Shown: positions 9,485 to 17,636 of the stretch, piece after piece
Position numbering within the stretch: position 1 is the stretch's first letter
Layout of the letters: the number at the start of each line of letters is the position of its first letter
Assembly: GCA_963848035.1 (NCBI GenBank)
Contig: CAWKCD010000001.1
Location: 3,100,001-3,164,000, forward strand
Reading direction: 5' to 3'
From: JAVVHH01 sp963848035
GTDB taxonomy: Bacteria; Pseudomonadota; Alphaproteobacteria; Acetobacterales; Acetobacteraceae
DNA: 64,000 bases
Made by a program: the position numbers and the translations under genes
Notes under the pieces: generated by a model
The model's database searches: none
The model's input: only the letters and a program-made list of their open reading frames with translations
What the model was told of the DNA's origin: nothing

Positions 9485-11028
9485 CTTTGCCGGCCGAGCG
9501 GCGGCCGGATGCCGACCGCTGCTGCTGATCTCGGTCCTGGCGATCGCGACCTGCGGCCTGGTCTACGAACTGATCGCCGGCACGCTGGCGAGCTACCTGC
9601 TCGGCGATTCCGTCACGCAGTTCTCCACGGTGATCGGCGCCTACCTGTTCGCCATGGGCATCGGCTCCTGGCTGTCCGGCCGGATCGAGCGCGACCTGCT
9701 GATGCTGTTCGTGCGCGTCGAGATCCTGATCGGGCTGGTGGGCGGCGGCAGTGCGGCGCTGCTGTTCCTGTTGTTCGGCCAGGTCAACGCGTTCCGCCTG
9801 CCGCTCTACGCGACGGTGGCGCGTGATCGGCGATACTGGTCGGCGTCGAGATCCCGCTGCTGCTGCGCATCCTGAAGGATCAGTTCGCTGTTCAAGGACC
9901 TGGTCGCGCGCGTGTTCGCGTTCGACTATGTCGGCGCGCTGTTCGCCTCGCTGCTGTTCCCGCTGATCCTGGTGCCGCATCTCGGCCTGATCCGCTCGAG
10001 CTTCCTGTTCGGCATGATCAACATCGGCGTCGCGCTCTGGCTGCTCTACGCGCTCGACCCGGCGCGCGCTGGGTGCGCACGCACCGGGTCGCCGGGTTCG
10101 CCGCGCTGATGGCGCTGCTGCTCGGCTTCGTCTACGCCGACCGGATCACGGAACAATCGGAAGCCGCCGTCTACGCCGATCCGGTGATCCACGCGCAATC
10201 GACGCCCTATCAGCGCATCGTGCTGACCGCGTCGCGGCGCGACCTGCGACTGTTCCTCAACGGCAACCTGCAGTTCAGCAGCCGTGACGAATACCGCTAC
10301 CACGAAGCCCTCGTGCATCCGCTGCTGGCCGCCGTCGCGCATCCGGCGCGCGTGCTGCTGTTCGGCGGCGGCGACGGATTGGCGGCGCGCGAGGCGCTGA
10401 AGGTCGCCGCTGTCGAGCACATCACCCAAGTCGAGCTCGACCCGGCGATGGTCGAACTGTTCTCCACCAACAAGCTGCTCGCCGGCCTCAACGGCGGCGT
10501 CCTTCGCCTCGCCCAAGCTCGAGGTGATCAACCAGGACGCGTTCGTCTGGCTCAAGCAGCAGGTCGACCGGGCTCGACCGGCCGCAATTCGATGCCGTCA
10601 TCGTCGACTTCCCCGACCCGGCAAATTTCTCGATCGGCAAGCTCTACTCGACGACGTTCTACCGGATGCTGCGCCAGGTGCTGGCGCCCGGCGGCGCGAT
10701 CGTGGTGCAGAGCACGTCGCCCTTCGTCGCGCGTCGCTCCTATTGGTGCGTGGTGGAAACGCTGGAGGCGTCCGGCTTCGCCACGCTGCCCTATCACGCC
10801 TATGTCCCGTCATTCGGTCCCTGGGGTTTCGTGCTCGCCGGCGTCGAGCGGCCCGCGCCGCGCGACCGCTATCCCGCCGGGCTGCGCTTCGTCTCCGCCG
10901 CCACCTTCGAGACCATGCGCCAGTTCCCGGCCGACATGGCGCGCGTGCCGGCCGACGTGAACCGGCTCGATAGCCAGGCGCTCGTCCGCTATTTCGACGC
11001 GGAATGGGCGGAATACGGCGTCAACTGA
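9477..11028 (+). CDS. Membrane-embedded spermidine/spermine synthase homologue, several frame breaks
   Basis: Polytopic N-terminus (LLLISVLAIATCGLVYELIAG, the start of the fused-transporter type of spermidine synthase; helices to about 10100), followed by a cytoplasmic Rossmann aminopropyltransferase-like domain with the decarboxy-AdoMet-site glycine motif LLFGGGDGLAAREAL and VELDPAMVEL. The usual catalytic 'DxxDP' region reads VDFPDPANFSIGKLYS, a divergent form. Frame breaks near 9823, 9833, 9887, 10072, 10500 and 10570 are each cured by removing single bases; the region near 10072 needs two. Start ATG 9477 overlaps the DUF350 gene, and the stop overlaps the FAD gene as TGATG. Likely role: aminopropyl transfer to an unknown, perhaps membrane-linked, acceptor. 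Confidence 0.8.
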
Positions 11029-12594
11029 TGCGACGCCGGCATGCGCTGATCGGCGCTGCGGGCCTGGCGACCGCGTTCGCGCTGCCCGGCGGCGCCCGCC
11101 CGATCGCAAGGCCAGCTCCTGCGGCGCCAGCGCGTCGCTCGGCCACCGGATCCGCGACGGAGACCTGCCCGAGCCGAGCGCGATGCGGCAGGCCGAGGTG
11201 GTGATCGTCGGCGGCGGCGTCGCCGGGCTCTCGGCGGCGTGGCGGCTGCGCAAGCGCGGCATCGACGACATCGCGCTGATCGAGCTCGAGCCCGCAGTCG
11301 GCGGCAATGCGGCCTCGGGGCGCAACGCCGTCTCCGCCTATCCCTGGGGCGCCCATTACGTGCCGCCGCTGACCGCGGAAGCCGAGCATGCGCGCGGCGC
11401 TGTTCGAGGAGATCGGCGTCATCACCGGCCACACACCGGCCGGCGACCCCATCTACGACGACCTCTATCTCTGCGCCGACCCGCAGGAGCGTCTGTTCAT
11501 CCTCGGCCGCTGGCAGGAGGACCTGTTGCCGCAGATCGGCGTGACCGACGCGGACCGCGCGCAATACGCCGCCTTCGCCGCCGAGATGGACGGCTTCCGC
11601 AATGCCCGAGGCAGCGACGGGCGCCGCGCGTTCGCGATCCCGGTCGACCGCAGCAGCGCCGACGCCGAATTCCGCGCGCTCGACCAGCTCAGCATGGCCG
11701 CGTGGATGGCGGGCAGGGGCTACGATAGCGAACCGCTTCGCTGGTATGTCGACTATGGCTGCCGGGACGATTTCGGCGCGCATGCCGACGACACCTCCGC
11801 CTGGGCCGGCATCCATTACTTCGCCGCGCGCGACAGCCGGAGCGAGAACGTCGTGCTCACCTGGCCGGAGGGGAACGGCTTCCTGGTGCATCAGCTCGAA
11901 CGCCTGGCCGGGCCCTGCACCACTTCGGCGCTCGCCTGGCGTGTCCGCGAGGCGGGTTCGCGCGTCGCGGTCGACATCTACGACCCGGCGACCGCGACCT
12001 CGACCCGCATCGAGGCGCGCGCCGCCATCCTCGCCACGCCGCGCTTCGTCGCCGACCGGCTGCTGGGCCGGCCCAGCGATCCGGCCCGCTCCTACGCGCC
12101 CTGGATGGTCGCCAACGTCACGCTGGACCGCATGCCCACTGGCCGCGGCGCCCCGCTCGCTTGGGACAACGTGATCTACGGCAGCCCGTCCCTCGGCTAC
12201 GTCGTCGCCACCCACCAGCGGCTCGAGCGCGTCCGCCACGAGACGGTGCTGACCTACTATTGGCCGCTCTGCGACGCCTCGCCCGACGACGCGCGCCGGG
12301 GCGCCTACGCCACCTCGTTGTCGGCGTGGCAGAGCCTGGTCATGGGCGAGCTGCTGCGCGTCCATCCGGAGCTCGAGGGAGCCGTCCGCAGCATCGACGT
12401 GTGGGTGTGGGGCCACGGCATGATCCGGCCGACGCCCGGCAGCCTGTGGGGCCCGGCGCGGGCGGCCATGGCGCAGCAGGCGCCGCCGATCTTCTACGCG
12501 CACTCCGACATGAGCGGCCTCTCGCTCTTCGAGGAAGCGAACGACCGCGGCGTCACCGCCGCCGATGCCGTCGCCGCGTTCCTGCACGACATGA
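11028..12594 (+). CDS. FAD-dependent oxidoreductase (amine-oxidase-like) with twin-Arg leader
   Basis: N-terminus MRRRHALIGAAGLATAFALPGG resembles a Tat leader, so a periplasmic flavoprotein is likely. The dinucleotide-binding motif VVIVGGGVAGLSAAWRLRKRG begins near 11197, followed by IELEPAVGGNAASGRN and a C-terminal FAD region (FYAHSDMSGLSLFEEA). Two single-base insertions near 11115-11140 and one near 11395 (GCGCGCGGCGCTG) must be removed to join the frames. As written, the reading frame runs on into the next protein. Removing one base in 'CACGACATGACC' would end it at TGA 12592-12594 with an ATGA overlap, the normal geometry here. Probably oxidises an amine or polyamine-derived product of the upstream enzyme (inference). 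Confidence 0.78.
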
Positions 12595-13634
12595 CCGTCC
12601 AACCCTGGATCGGCACGCCGCGCTTCGACGTCGGCTTCATCCTGGCGCCGGGCGTTGTCGTCAGCTTCGTCGTGCTGATGGCGCCGGGCTGGTTCAGCAC
12701 GCGCGACGTCTCGCCGCTGCTCTGGGCCGCGCTGGTCGTCGGTGTCGACGTGACGCATGTCTACAGCACGCTCTATCGCACCTACTTCGACCCGGCCGAG
12801 TTCCGCCGCGACCGGACGCTCTATGTATTGGCGCCGTTGCTGGGATGGATGGTGTTCGCCGGGTTGTACAGCCTGGGCTCGATGGTGTTCTGGCGATGCC
12901 TCGCCTATCTCGCGGCGTTCCATTTCGTGCGCCAGCAATATGGCTTCATGATGCTGTATGGACGGTGGGAGCGGGCCCATCGCTGGATCGATCAGGCCGC
13001 GATCTACGCCGCCACGTTGTATCCGCTGGCCTGGTGGCATTTGCATCCGCGCCGATTCGACTGGTTCATCGCCGGCGATTTCTGGTCGATCCAGTCCCCG
13101 CTGCTGGCCGATCTATGCTTGGCGGCGTATGGCGCGATCTTCGCCGCCTATCTGGTGAAGGAGGCGGCGCTGATCTGGCGCACGCGGCGGTTCAACGCGC
13201 CGCGTAATCTCCTGCTCGCGAGCACGGCTTTTTCGTGGTGGACTGGCATCATCGCGCTCGACAGCGATCTGGCCTTCACGGCGATCAACGTCCTCGCACA
13301 CGGCATCCCGTACCTGGCCTTGGTCTGGCTCTACGGCGCACGGAAGGCGGCGGGCGGGTTGTTGTTCCGGCCCGCATTCATTCCGTTGTTCCTGCTCTTG
13401 CCGTTTCTACTCGCCTACTTGGAAGAGGGTCTGTGGGACGGCCTGATCTGGAGCGAGCACTCGGCAGTGTTCCCGGTTTTCGCGTCGCTGCCGTTGTTAG
13501 AGAGCAAAGATCTTCTGATGCTGGTGGTCCCGTTGCTCGCGCTTCCTCAGATCACCCACTATATCCTCGACGGATTCATCTGGCGTCGTGCGCATGCGAG
13601 CGCCGGTTGGCGGGCGTCTCTGCGCGCGCCGTAG
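12591..13634 (+). CDS. His-rich polytopic membrane protein, last gene of the cassette
   Basis: About 347 residues with eight or more hydrophobic helices. It begins MTVQPWIGTPRFDVGFILAPG, a plausible free N-terminus. Conserved-looking histidines sit at membrane edges in DVTHVYSTLYRTY, AFHFVRQQYGF, YPLAWWHLHP, LAHGIPYLALVW and QITHYILDGFIWR. This layout recalls membrane metalloenzymes with histidine clusters (hydroxylase/desaturase or Brp/Blh-like), but no family signature is certain. It reads in one frame with the FAD protein in the given sequence, so a genuine fusion cannot be excluded. No function is assigned. Confidence 0.65.
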   Translation: MTVQPWIGTPRFDVGFILAPGVVVSFVVLMAPGWFSTRDVSPLLWAALVVGVDVTHVYSTLYRTYFDPAEFRRDRTLYVLAPLLGWMVFAGLYSLGSMVFWRCLAYLAAFHFVRQQYGFMMLYGRWERAHRWIDQAAIYAATLYPLAWWHLHPRRFDWFIAGDFWSIQSPLLADLCLAAYGAIFAAYLVKEAALIWRTRRFNAPRNLLLASTAFSWWTGIIALDSDLAFTAINVLAHGIPYLALVWLYGARKAAGGLLFRPAFIPLFLLLPFLLAYLEEGLWDGLIWSEHSAVFPVFASLPLLESKDLLMLVVPLLALPQITHYILDGFIWRRAHASAGWRASLRAP

Positions 13635-13773
13635 CCGAGCATCGTTTCTATACTCGTGCACCGGCGGCTTCGGCGCGAATTGATGCGTCTACGAAGTTAT
13701 CGAGCGTGATGAATAACTACTCGCAGTGTGAATTCTTTTGCTCTATGTTGCACCGACGAGGAGAGCCGAGTCC
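13635..13773 (+). promoter_or_regulatory. AT-richer upstream region of the mucR-like gene
   Basis: This 139-base stretch is clearly AT-richer than its surroundings (for example ATGAATAACTACTCG, GAATTCTTTTGCTC). MucR/Ros proteins bind AT-rich DNA and usually repress their own promoters, so this is the likely promoter and operator. A GAGGAGAG ribosome site lies just before ATG 13774. Confidence 0.4.
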
Positions 13774-14259
13774 ATGTCTGATCAAGTAACATCCGTCGAC
13801 ATTCTGGGATTAACAGCCCAGATCGTCTCAGCACACGTTGCGAAGAACCGTTTGGGAGCGGAAGCGCTTCCAGCATTGATTATCTCTGTCTACCGGTCGC
13901 TTTCCAGCGCGGGAGAGGCGCCGCCGCCGCCGCCAGCCGCGCAGGTTCCGGCCGTTCCAGTAAAAAAGTCAGTCTTCCCGGATTACATCGTCTGTCTAGA
14001 AGATGGAAAGAAGTTAAAGATGCTTAAACGGCATCTTCAAGCCAGCTACGGGCTGACGCCCGATGCGTACCGGTCGAAATGGGGTCTGCCGCGCGATTAC
14101 CCGATGGTCGCGCCGAGCTACGCCGCGACGCGCTCTGGGCTGGCCAAGAAGATCGGCCTCGGCCGCAAGCCGGCTGCGGCGAGCGAGCCGGAAGTCGAGC
14201 CCGAAGTCGAAGCGCCGCCGCCGCCGCCCAAGAGGGGCCGTCGCCCGCGCGCAACCTAA
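13774..14259 (+). CDS. mucR: MucR/Ros-family zinc-finger transcriptional regulator
   Basis: A 161-residue regulator of the MucR/Ros/Rosar family. The oligomerising N-terminus (SVDILGLTAQIVSAHVAKN) is followed by the C-terminal prokaryotic zinc finger: YIVCLEDGKKLKMLKRHL and the family hallmark YGLTPDAYRSKWGLPRDYPMVAP. The protein then ends in a basic tail. Two proline runs are unusual: five prolines before the finger and another five before the KRGRRPR end. ATG 13774 follows GAGGAG. Such proteins are global repressors or silencers of surface polysaccharide, motility and horizontally acquired genes. It converges on hutH with a 4-base overlap. Confidence 0.92.
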   Translation: MSDQVTSVDILGLTAQIVSAHVAKNRLGAEALPALIISVYRSLSSAGEAPPPPPAAQVPAVPVKKSVFPDYIVCLEDGKKLKMLKRHLQASYGLTPDAYRSKWGLPRDYPMVAPSYAATRSGLAKKIGLGRKPAAASEPEVEPEVEAPPPPPKRGRRPRAT

Positions 14260-15791
14260 GTCTGGAGGGAGGGCAAAAGCTCTTCGGCCACCACCGCGAC
14301 CGCGCCATTCGACACCAGCGCGGTCGCGGCCTCGATGTCCGGGTGCAAGTATCGGTCATCAACCAAGGTCGGCACGGTTTCGCGCAGCCGTGCCCGCACT
14401 GCCTCCAAAACGGCGCTCGATCGCAGTCCCGTATGGAAGTCGCAGCCTTGCGCCGCCGCCAGCAACTCAATCCCGATGACGCTGGCCAAGTTGCCCGCCA
14501 TCCGCAGCAGCCGCCGCGCGCCGTGCGCGGCCATCGACACATGGTCTTCCTGATTGGCCGATGTCGGTATGCTGTCGACCGACGCCGGAAAGGCCGATTG
14601 TTTGTTCTCGGATACGAGCGCAGCCGCAGTGACTTGCGCGATCATGAACCCCGAGTTGAGTCCCGGCTTCGGCGTCAGGAACGCCGGCAGGCCAGATAGC
14701 GCCGGGTCGGTCAGCAGCGTGATCCGCCGCTCCGCCATCGATCCAATCTCGCACAGCGCCATCGCGATCATGTCGGCCGCGAACGCCACCGGCTCGGCAT
14801 GGAAGTTCCCGCCGGAGATCACCTCGCCGGTATCGGCGAACACCAACGGGTTGTCCGACACGCCGTTGGCCTCGATCTCGAGCGTCGTCGCGGCCTGGCG
14901 CAGCAGGTCCAGGCACGCCCCCATCACCTGCGGCTGGCATCGCAGGCAATACGGGTCCTGCACCCGGTCATCCCCGGTCAGATGCGATGCGCGGATCGCG
15001 CTGCCCTGCATCAACGCCCGGATCGCCGCCGCCACCTCGATCTGCCCGCGATGGCCGCGCAGCGACTGGATCCGCGGATCGAACGGCGCATCGGATCCGC
15101 GCGCCGCGTCTGTCGAGAGCGCCCCGGTGACGAGCGCGGACTGCAACAGGAGCTCCGCCTCGAACAGCCCGGCCAACGCGAACGCCGTCGAGAACTGCGT
15201 CCCGTTCAACAGCGCCAGCCCCTCCTTCGGTCCGAGCGTCACCGGCGCCAGCCCGGCTTCCGCCAACGCCACTTCCGCCGCCACCCGCGCGCCGCCAGCA
15301 TGCACCTCGCCCACGCCGATCATCGCCGCCGTCATATGTGCGAGCGGCGCGAGGTCGCCGGATGCGCCCACGGAACCCTGGCTCGGCACCACGGGGATGA
15401 CGCCCCGGTCGAGCATGGCGGCCAGCAGATCGATCGTCTCCGGCCGCACGCCCGACGCGCCCCGCGCGAGGCTCGCGACCTTCAGCGCCATCATCAACCG
15501 CGTGACCGCCACCGGCATCGGCTCGCCAACCCCGGCCGCATGAGACAGCACGATGTTCCGCTGCAGTCGCGCCAGATCCGCCCGCCCGATCCGCACGCTG
15601 GCGAGCTTCCCGAAGCCTGTGTTGATCCCGTAGACCGCCTCGCCCGACGCGAGCACCGCCTCGACCGCCGCAGCCCCCCGCGCGACCAACGCCCGGCCTC
15701 CCGGGTCGAGCGCGACGGGTGCGCCGCGATAGATCGCCCGCCACTCCGCGAGTGTCGCCTGACCGGGCACCAGGTGGATCGCCGTGGTCAT
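14256..15791 (-). CDS. hutH: Histidine ammonia-lyase
   Basis: A 511-residue histidase converting L-histidine to urocanate and ammonia. The self-made MIO prosthetic group comes from Ala143-Ser144-Gly145 in GSVGASGDLAPLAH. Other family marks are YGINTGFG, LQRNIVLSHAAG, QDPYCLRCQPQVMGA and EANGVSDNPLVF. No urocanase, imidazolonepropionase or formiminoglutamase gene lies in this window. The gene instead closes an operon with ACC deaminase and a P450, overlapping the preceding PhnD-like gene by 4 bases. That setting leaves open a related aromatic or other amino-acid substrate, though the sequence is histidase-like throughout. Confidence 0.93.
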   Translation of the reverse strand: MTTAIHLVPGQATLAEWRAIYRGAPVALDPGGRALVARGAAAVEAVLASGEAVYGINTGFGKLASVRIGRADLARLQRNIVLSHAAGVGEPMPVAVTRLMMALKVASLARGASGVRPETIDLLAAMLDRGVIPVVPSQGSVGASGDLAPLAHMTAAMIGVGEVHAGGARVAAEVALAEAGLAPVTLGPKEGLALLNGTQFSTAFALAGLFEAELLLQSALVTGALSTDAARGSDAPFDPRIQSLRGHRGQIEVAAAIRALMQGSAIRASHLTGDDRVQDPYCLRCQPQVMGACLDLLRQAATTLEIEANGVSDNPLVFADTGEVISGGNFHAEPVAFAADMIAMALCEIGSMAERRITLLTDPALSGLPAFLTPKPGLNSGFMIAQVTAAALVSENKQSAFPASVDSIPTSANQEDHVSMAAHGARRLLRMAGNLASVIGIELLAAAQGCDFHTGLRSSAVLEAVRARLRETVPTLVDDRYLHPDIEAATALVSNGAVAVVAEELLPSLQT

Positions 15792-16600
15792 GCCAGCACC
15801 GGATAGCCCAGCGCGGCGGACTCGAGCTCGATGTCGAGCAGCCGGGCGTAGGCCGCCGGGTCGGCCGGCCCGATCCCGCGCAGCCGCAGCCCGGCCATCA
15901 CGTCCCGCCGCGCCGGATCCGCCGCGAGCCGGAACAGCGCCCGCCGCAGCGAAGCAACCATCTCGGGCGGCGTTTGTGCGGCGGTCACGAACGGGATCGC
16001 CGGGCTCTCGACCGTCTCGGCGATGATCGCGAGATCGGCGACTGCCTCCGGCCGATGATCGCGCAGGAACACATAGGTGAGACAGTCGATCGACGCCGCC
16101 TCCGCCTCGCCCGCGGCGACGGAAGCGATGCTCGCGGGATGCCCGCCCGTCTCGACGATGGCGCGGAACATCGGCCGCCCGCCGGCGACCGACGCGAACA
16201 GCCGCCGCGGCAGGTTCATGCCGGAATTGGAATGCCGGCTATTGAGCGCGAACCGCGTGCCCCGCAAGTCGGCCACGGTCCGCAGCCCGGAATCGGCGCG
16301 CACCAGGATGAACGCCCGATGCGTCGCCATGCCGCAGCCCGGCGCGTCGTAATCCGGCACGCCGAGGAGCTGGTATTGCCCTGCATAGACCGTCTGCAGC
16401 GGATAGCCGCAGGTCTGCGTGAACAGCGTCGCCGCGCCGATCTCGTCCGGCACCGCCTTGCTCTCGAAGCTCAGGGCAGGGGGCAAATCCGTGATACCCT
16501 CCCGCCGCAATTCGTCGGCGAGCGCGGCCCAGAATGCCCCGTTCGCCTCCCGCATCTCCGGCAGATTGTACATCGGCAGGCTGGCGGTGAGCGGGTGCAT
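15788..16600 (-). CDS. PhnD-like phosphate/phosphonate-type binding protein without signal peptide
   Basis: A 270-residue periplasmic-binding-protein fold of the PhnD family: SLPMYNLPEM at the N-terminus, VPDYDAPGCGMATHRAFILVR, TVADLRGTRFALNSRHSNSGMN, and AAGEAEAASIDCLTYVF. It has no evident N-terminal signal or lipobox and no permease or ATPase gene nearby. It may be a cytoplasmic ligand sensor or enzyme-associated protein rather than a transport component. It starts 7 bases after the ACC deaminase gene stops and overlaps hutH by ATGA. Confidence 0.8.
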   Translation of the reverse strand: MHPLTASLPMYNLPEMREANGAFWAALADELRREGITDLPPALSFESKAVPDEIGAATLFTQTCGYPLQTVYAGQYQLLGVPDYDAPGCGMATHRAFILVRADSGLRTVADLRGTRFALNSRHSNSGMNLPRRLFASVAGGRPMFRAIVETGGHPASIASVAAGEAEAASIDCLTYVFLRDHRPEAVADLAIIAETVESPAIPFVTAAQTPPEMVASLRRALFRLAADPARRDVMAGLRLRGIGPADPAAYARLLDIELESAALGYPVLA

Positions 16601-16607
16601 CGGCAGG

Positions 16608-17636
16608 CTACCCGTTGCGGAACGTGTAGCTGTAACCGTTCAGCGCCGGTGCGCCGCCGAGATGCGCGTAGAGCACCTTCGAGCCCTTCGGGAAGAAGCC
16701 CTTCTGCACCAGGTCGATCATCCCTTGCATCGACTTCCCCTCGTAGACCGGGTCCGTGATCATGCCCTCAAGCCGCGCCGACAGCCGGATCGCCTCGACC
16801 GTCTCCTTCGACGGCACGCCATAGACGGGGTAGGCGTAATCCTCGTTCAGCACGATGTCGTCTTCGCTGATCTGCTGGCCCACGAGATCGGCGGTCTGCT
16901 GCGCGATGGCGAAGACCTGCGCCTTGGTCTGCGCCGGCGTGCAGGACGCATCGATGCCGATCACCTGCTTCGCGCGCCCATCGGCCGCGAACCCGACCGC
17001 CATGCCCGCATGCGTCGAGCCCGTCACGGTGCAGACGATCACGTAGTCGAACCGCAGCCCCATCTCGCGCTCCTGCGCGCGGACCTCCTCGGCGAACCCG
17101 ACATACCCTAGGCCGCCGAACTTGTGCACCGACGCACCGGCCGGGATCGCATACGGCTTGCCGCCGCGCGCCTTCACCTCTTCCAGCGCCCGCGTCCAAC
17201 TCGCGCGGATGCCGATGTCGAAGCCTTCGTCGACCAGTTGCGTCTCGGCGCCCATGATCCGCGACAGCAGGATGTTGCCGACCCGGTCATAGACCGCGTC
17301 CTCGTGCGGCACCCAGCTCTCCTGGATCAGCAGGCACTTCATGCCGATCTTGGCCGCCACCGCCGCGACCATCCGCGTATGGTTGGACTGCACGCCGCCG
17401 ATCGAGACCAGCGTATCGGCGTTGCTCGCGATCGCGTCGGGCACGATGTATTCGAGCTTGCGCAGCTTGTTGCCGCCGAACGCCAGCCCGGAATTGCAAT
17501 CGTCGCGCTTGGCGTAGATCTCGACGTCGCCGCCGAGATGCTCGGTCAGGCGCGACAGCTTCTCGATCGGCGTCGGCCCGAAGGTCAGCTTGTAGCGCTC
17601 GAATTGGGCCAGCCGGGTCGATAGCGTCTCGCTCAT
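16608..17636 (-). CDS. acdS: 1-aminocyclopropane-1-carboxylate (ACC) deaminase
   Basis: A 342-residue PLP enzyme of fold type II, converting ACC (the plant ethylene precursor) to 2-oxobutanoate and ammonia. It shows FERYKLTFGPTPIEKLSRL, the PLP lysine (about Lys57) in CNSGLAFGGNKLRKLEY, LVSIGGVQSNHTR, TVTGSTHAGM, and DPVYEGKSMQGM. The Glu in YEGKS and the Leu in PALNGYS are features used to tell true ACC deaminases from D-cysteine desulfhydrases. ATG 17634-17636 overlaps the P450 stop as ATGA. ACC deaminase is typical of plant-associated bacteria; its place inside a P450/esterase operon is unusual. Confidence 0.92.
   Translation of the reverse strand: MSETLSTRLAQFERYKLTFGPTPIEKLSRLTEHLGGDVEIYAKRDDCNSGLAFGGNKLRKLEYIVPDAIASNADTLVSIGGVQSNHTRMVAAVAAKIGMKCLLIQESWVPHEDAVYDRVGNILLSRIMGAETQLVDEGFDIGIRASWTRALEEVKARGGKPYAIPAGASVHKFGGLGYVGFAEEVRAQEREMGLRFDYVIVCTVTGSTHAGMAVGFAADGRAKQVIGIDASCTPAQTKAQVFAIAQQTADLVGQQISEDDIVLNEDYAYPVYGVPSKETVEAIRLSARLEGMITDPVYEGKSMQGMIDLVQKGFFPKGSKVLYAHLGGAPALNGYSYTFRNG

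Noticed and set aside
6600..11420. Programmed frameshifting or decay of the cassette
   Set aside because: There are far too many sites, no common slippery sequence or downstream structure, and the same +1 errors occur in housekeeping genes. Sequence error explains them better.
10989..13046. Very long minus-strand open frame (685 codons) opposite the FAD and membrane-protein genes
   Set aside because: Arg/Ala/Gly/Asp-rich low-complexity product with no domain; it is the antisense shadow of high-GC coding DNA.
16608..17636. D-cysteine desulfhydrase instead of ACC deaminase
   Set aside because: The Glu in VYEGKSM and Leu in PALNGYS, and the overall match to AcdS, favour ACC deaminase.
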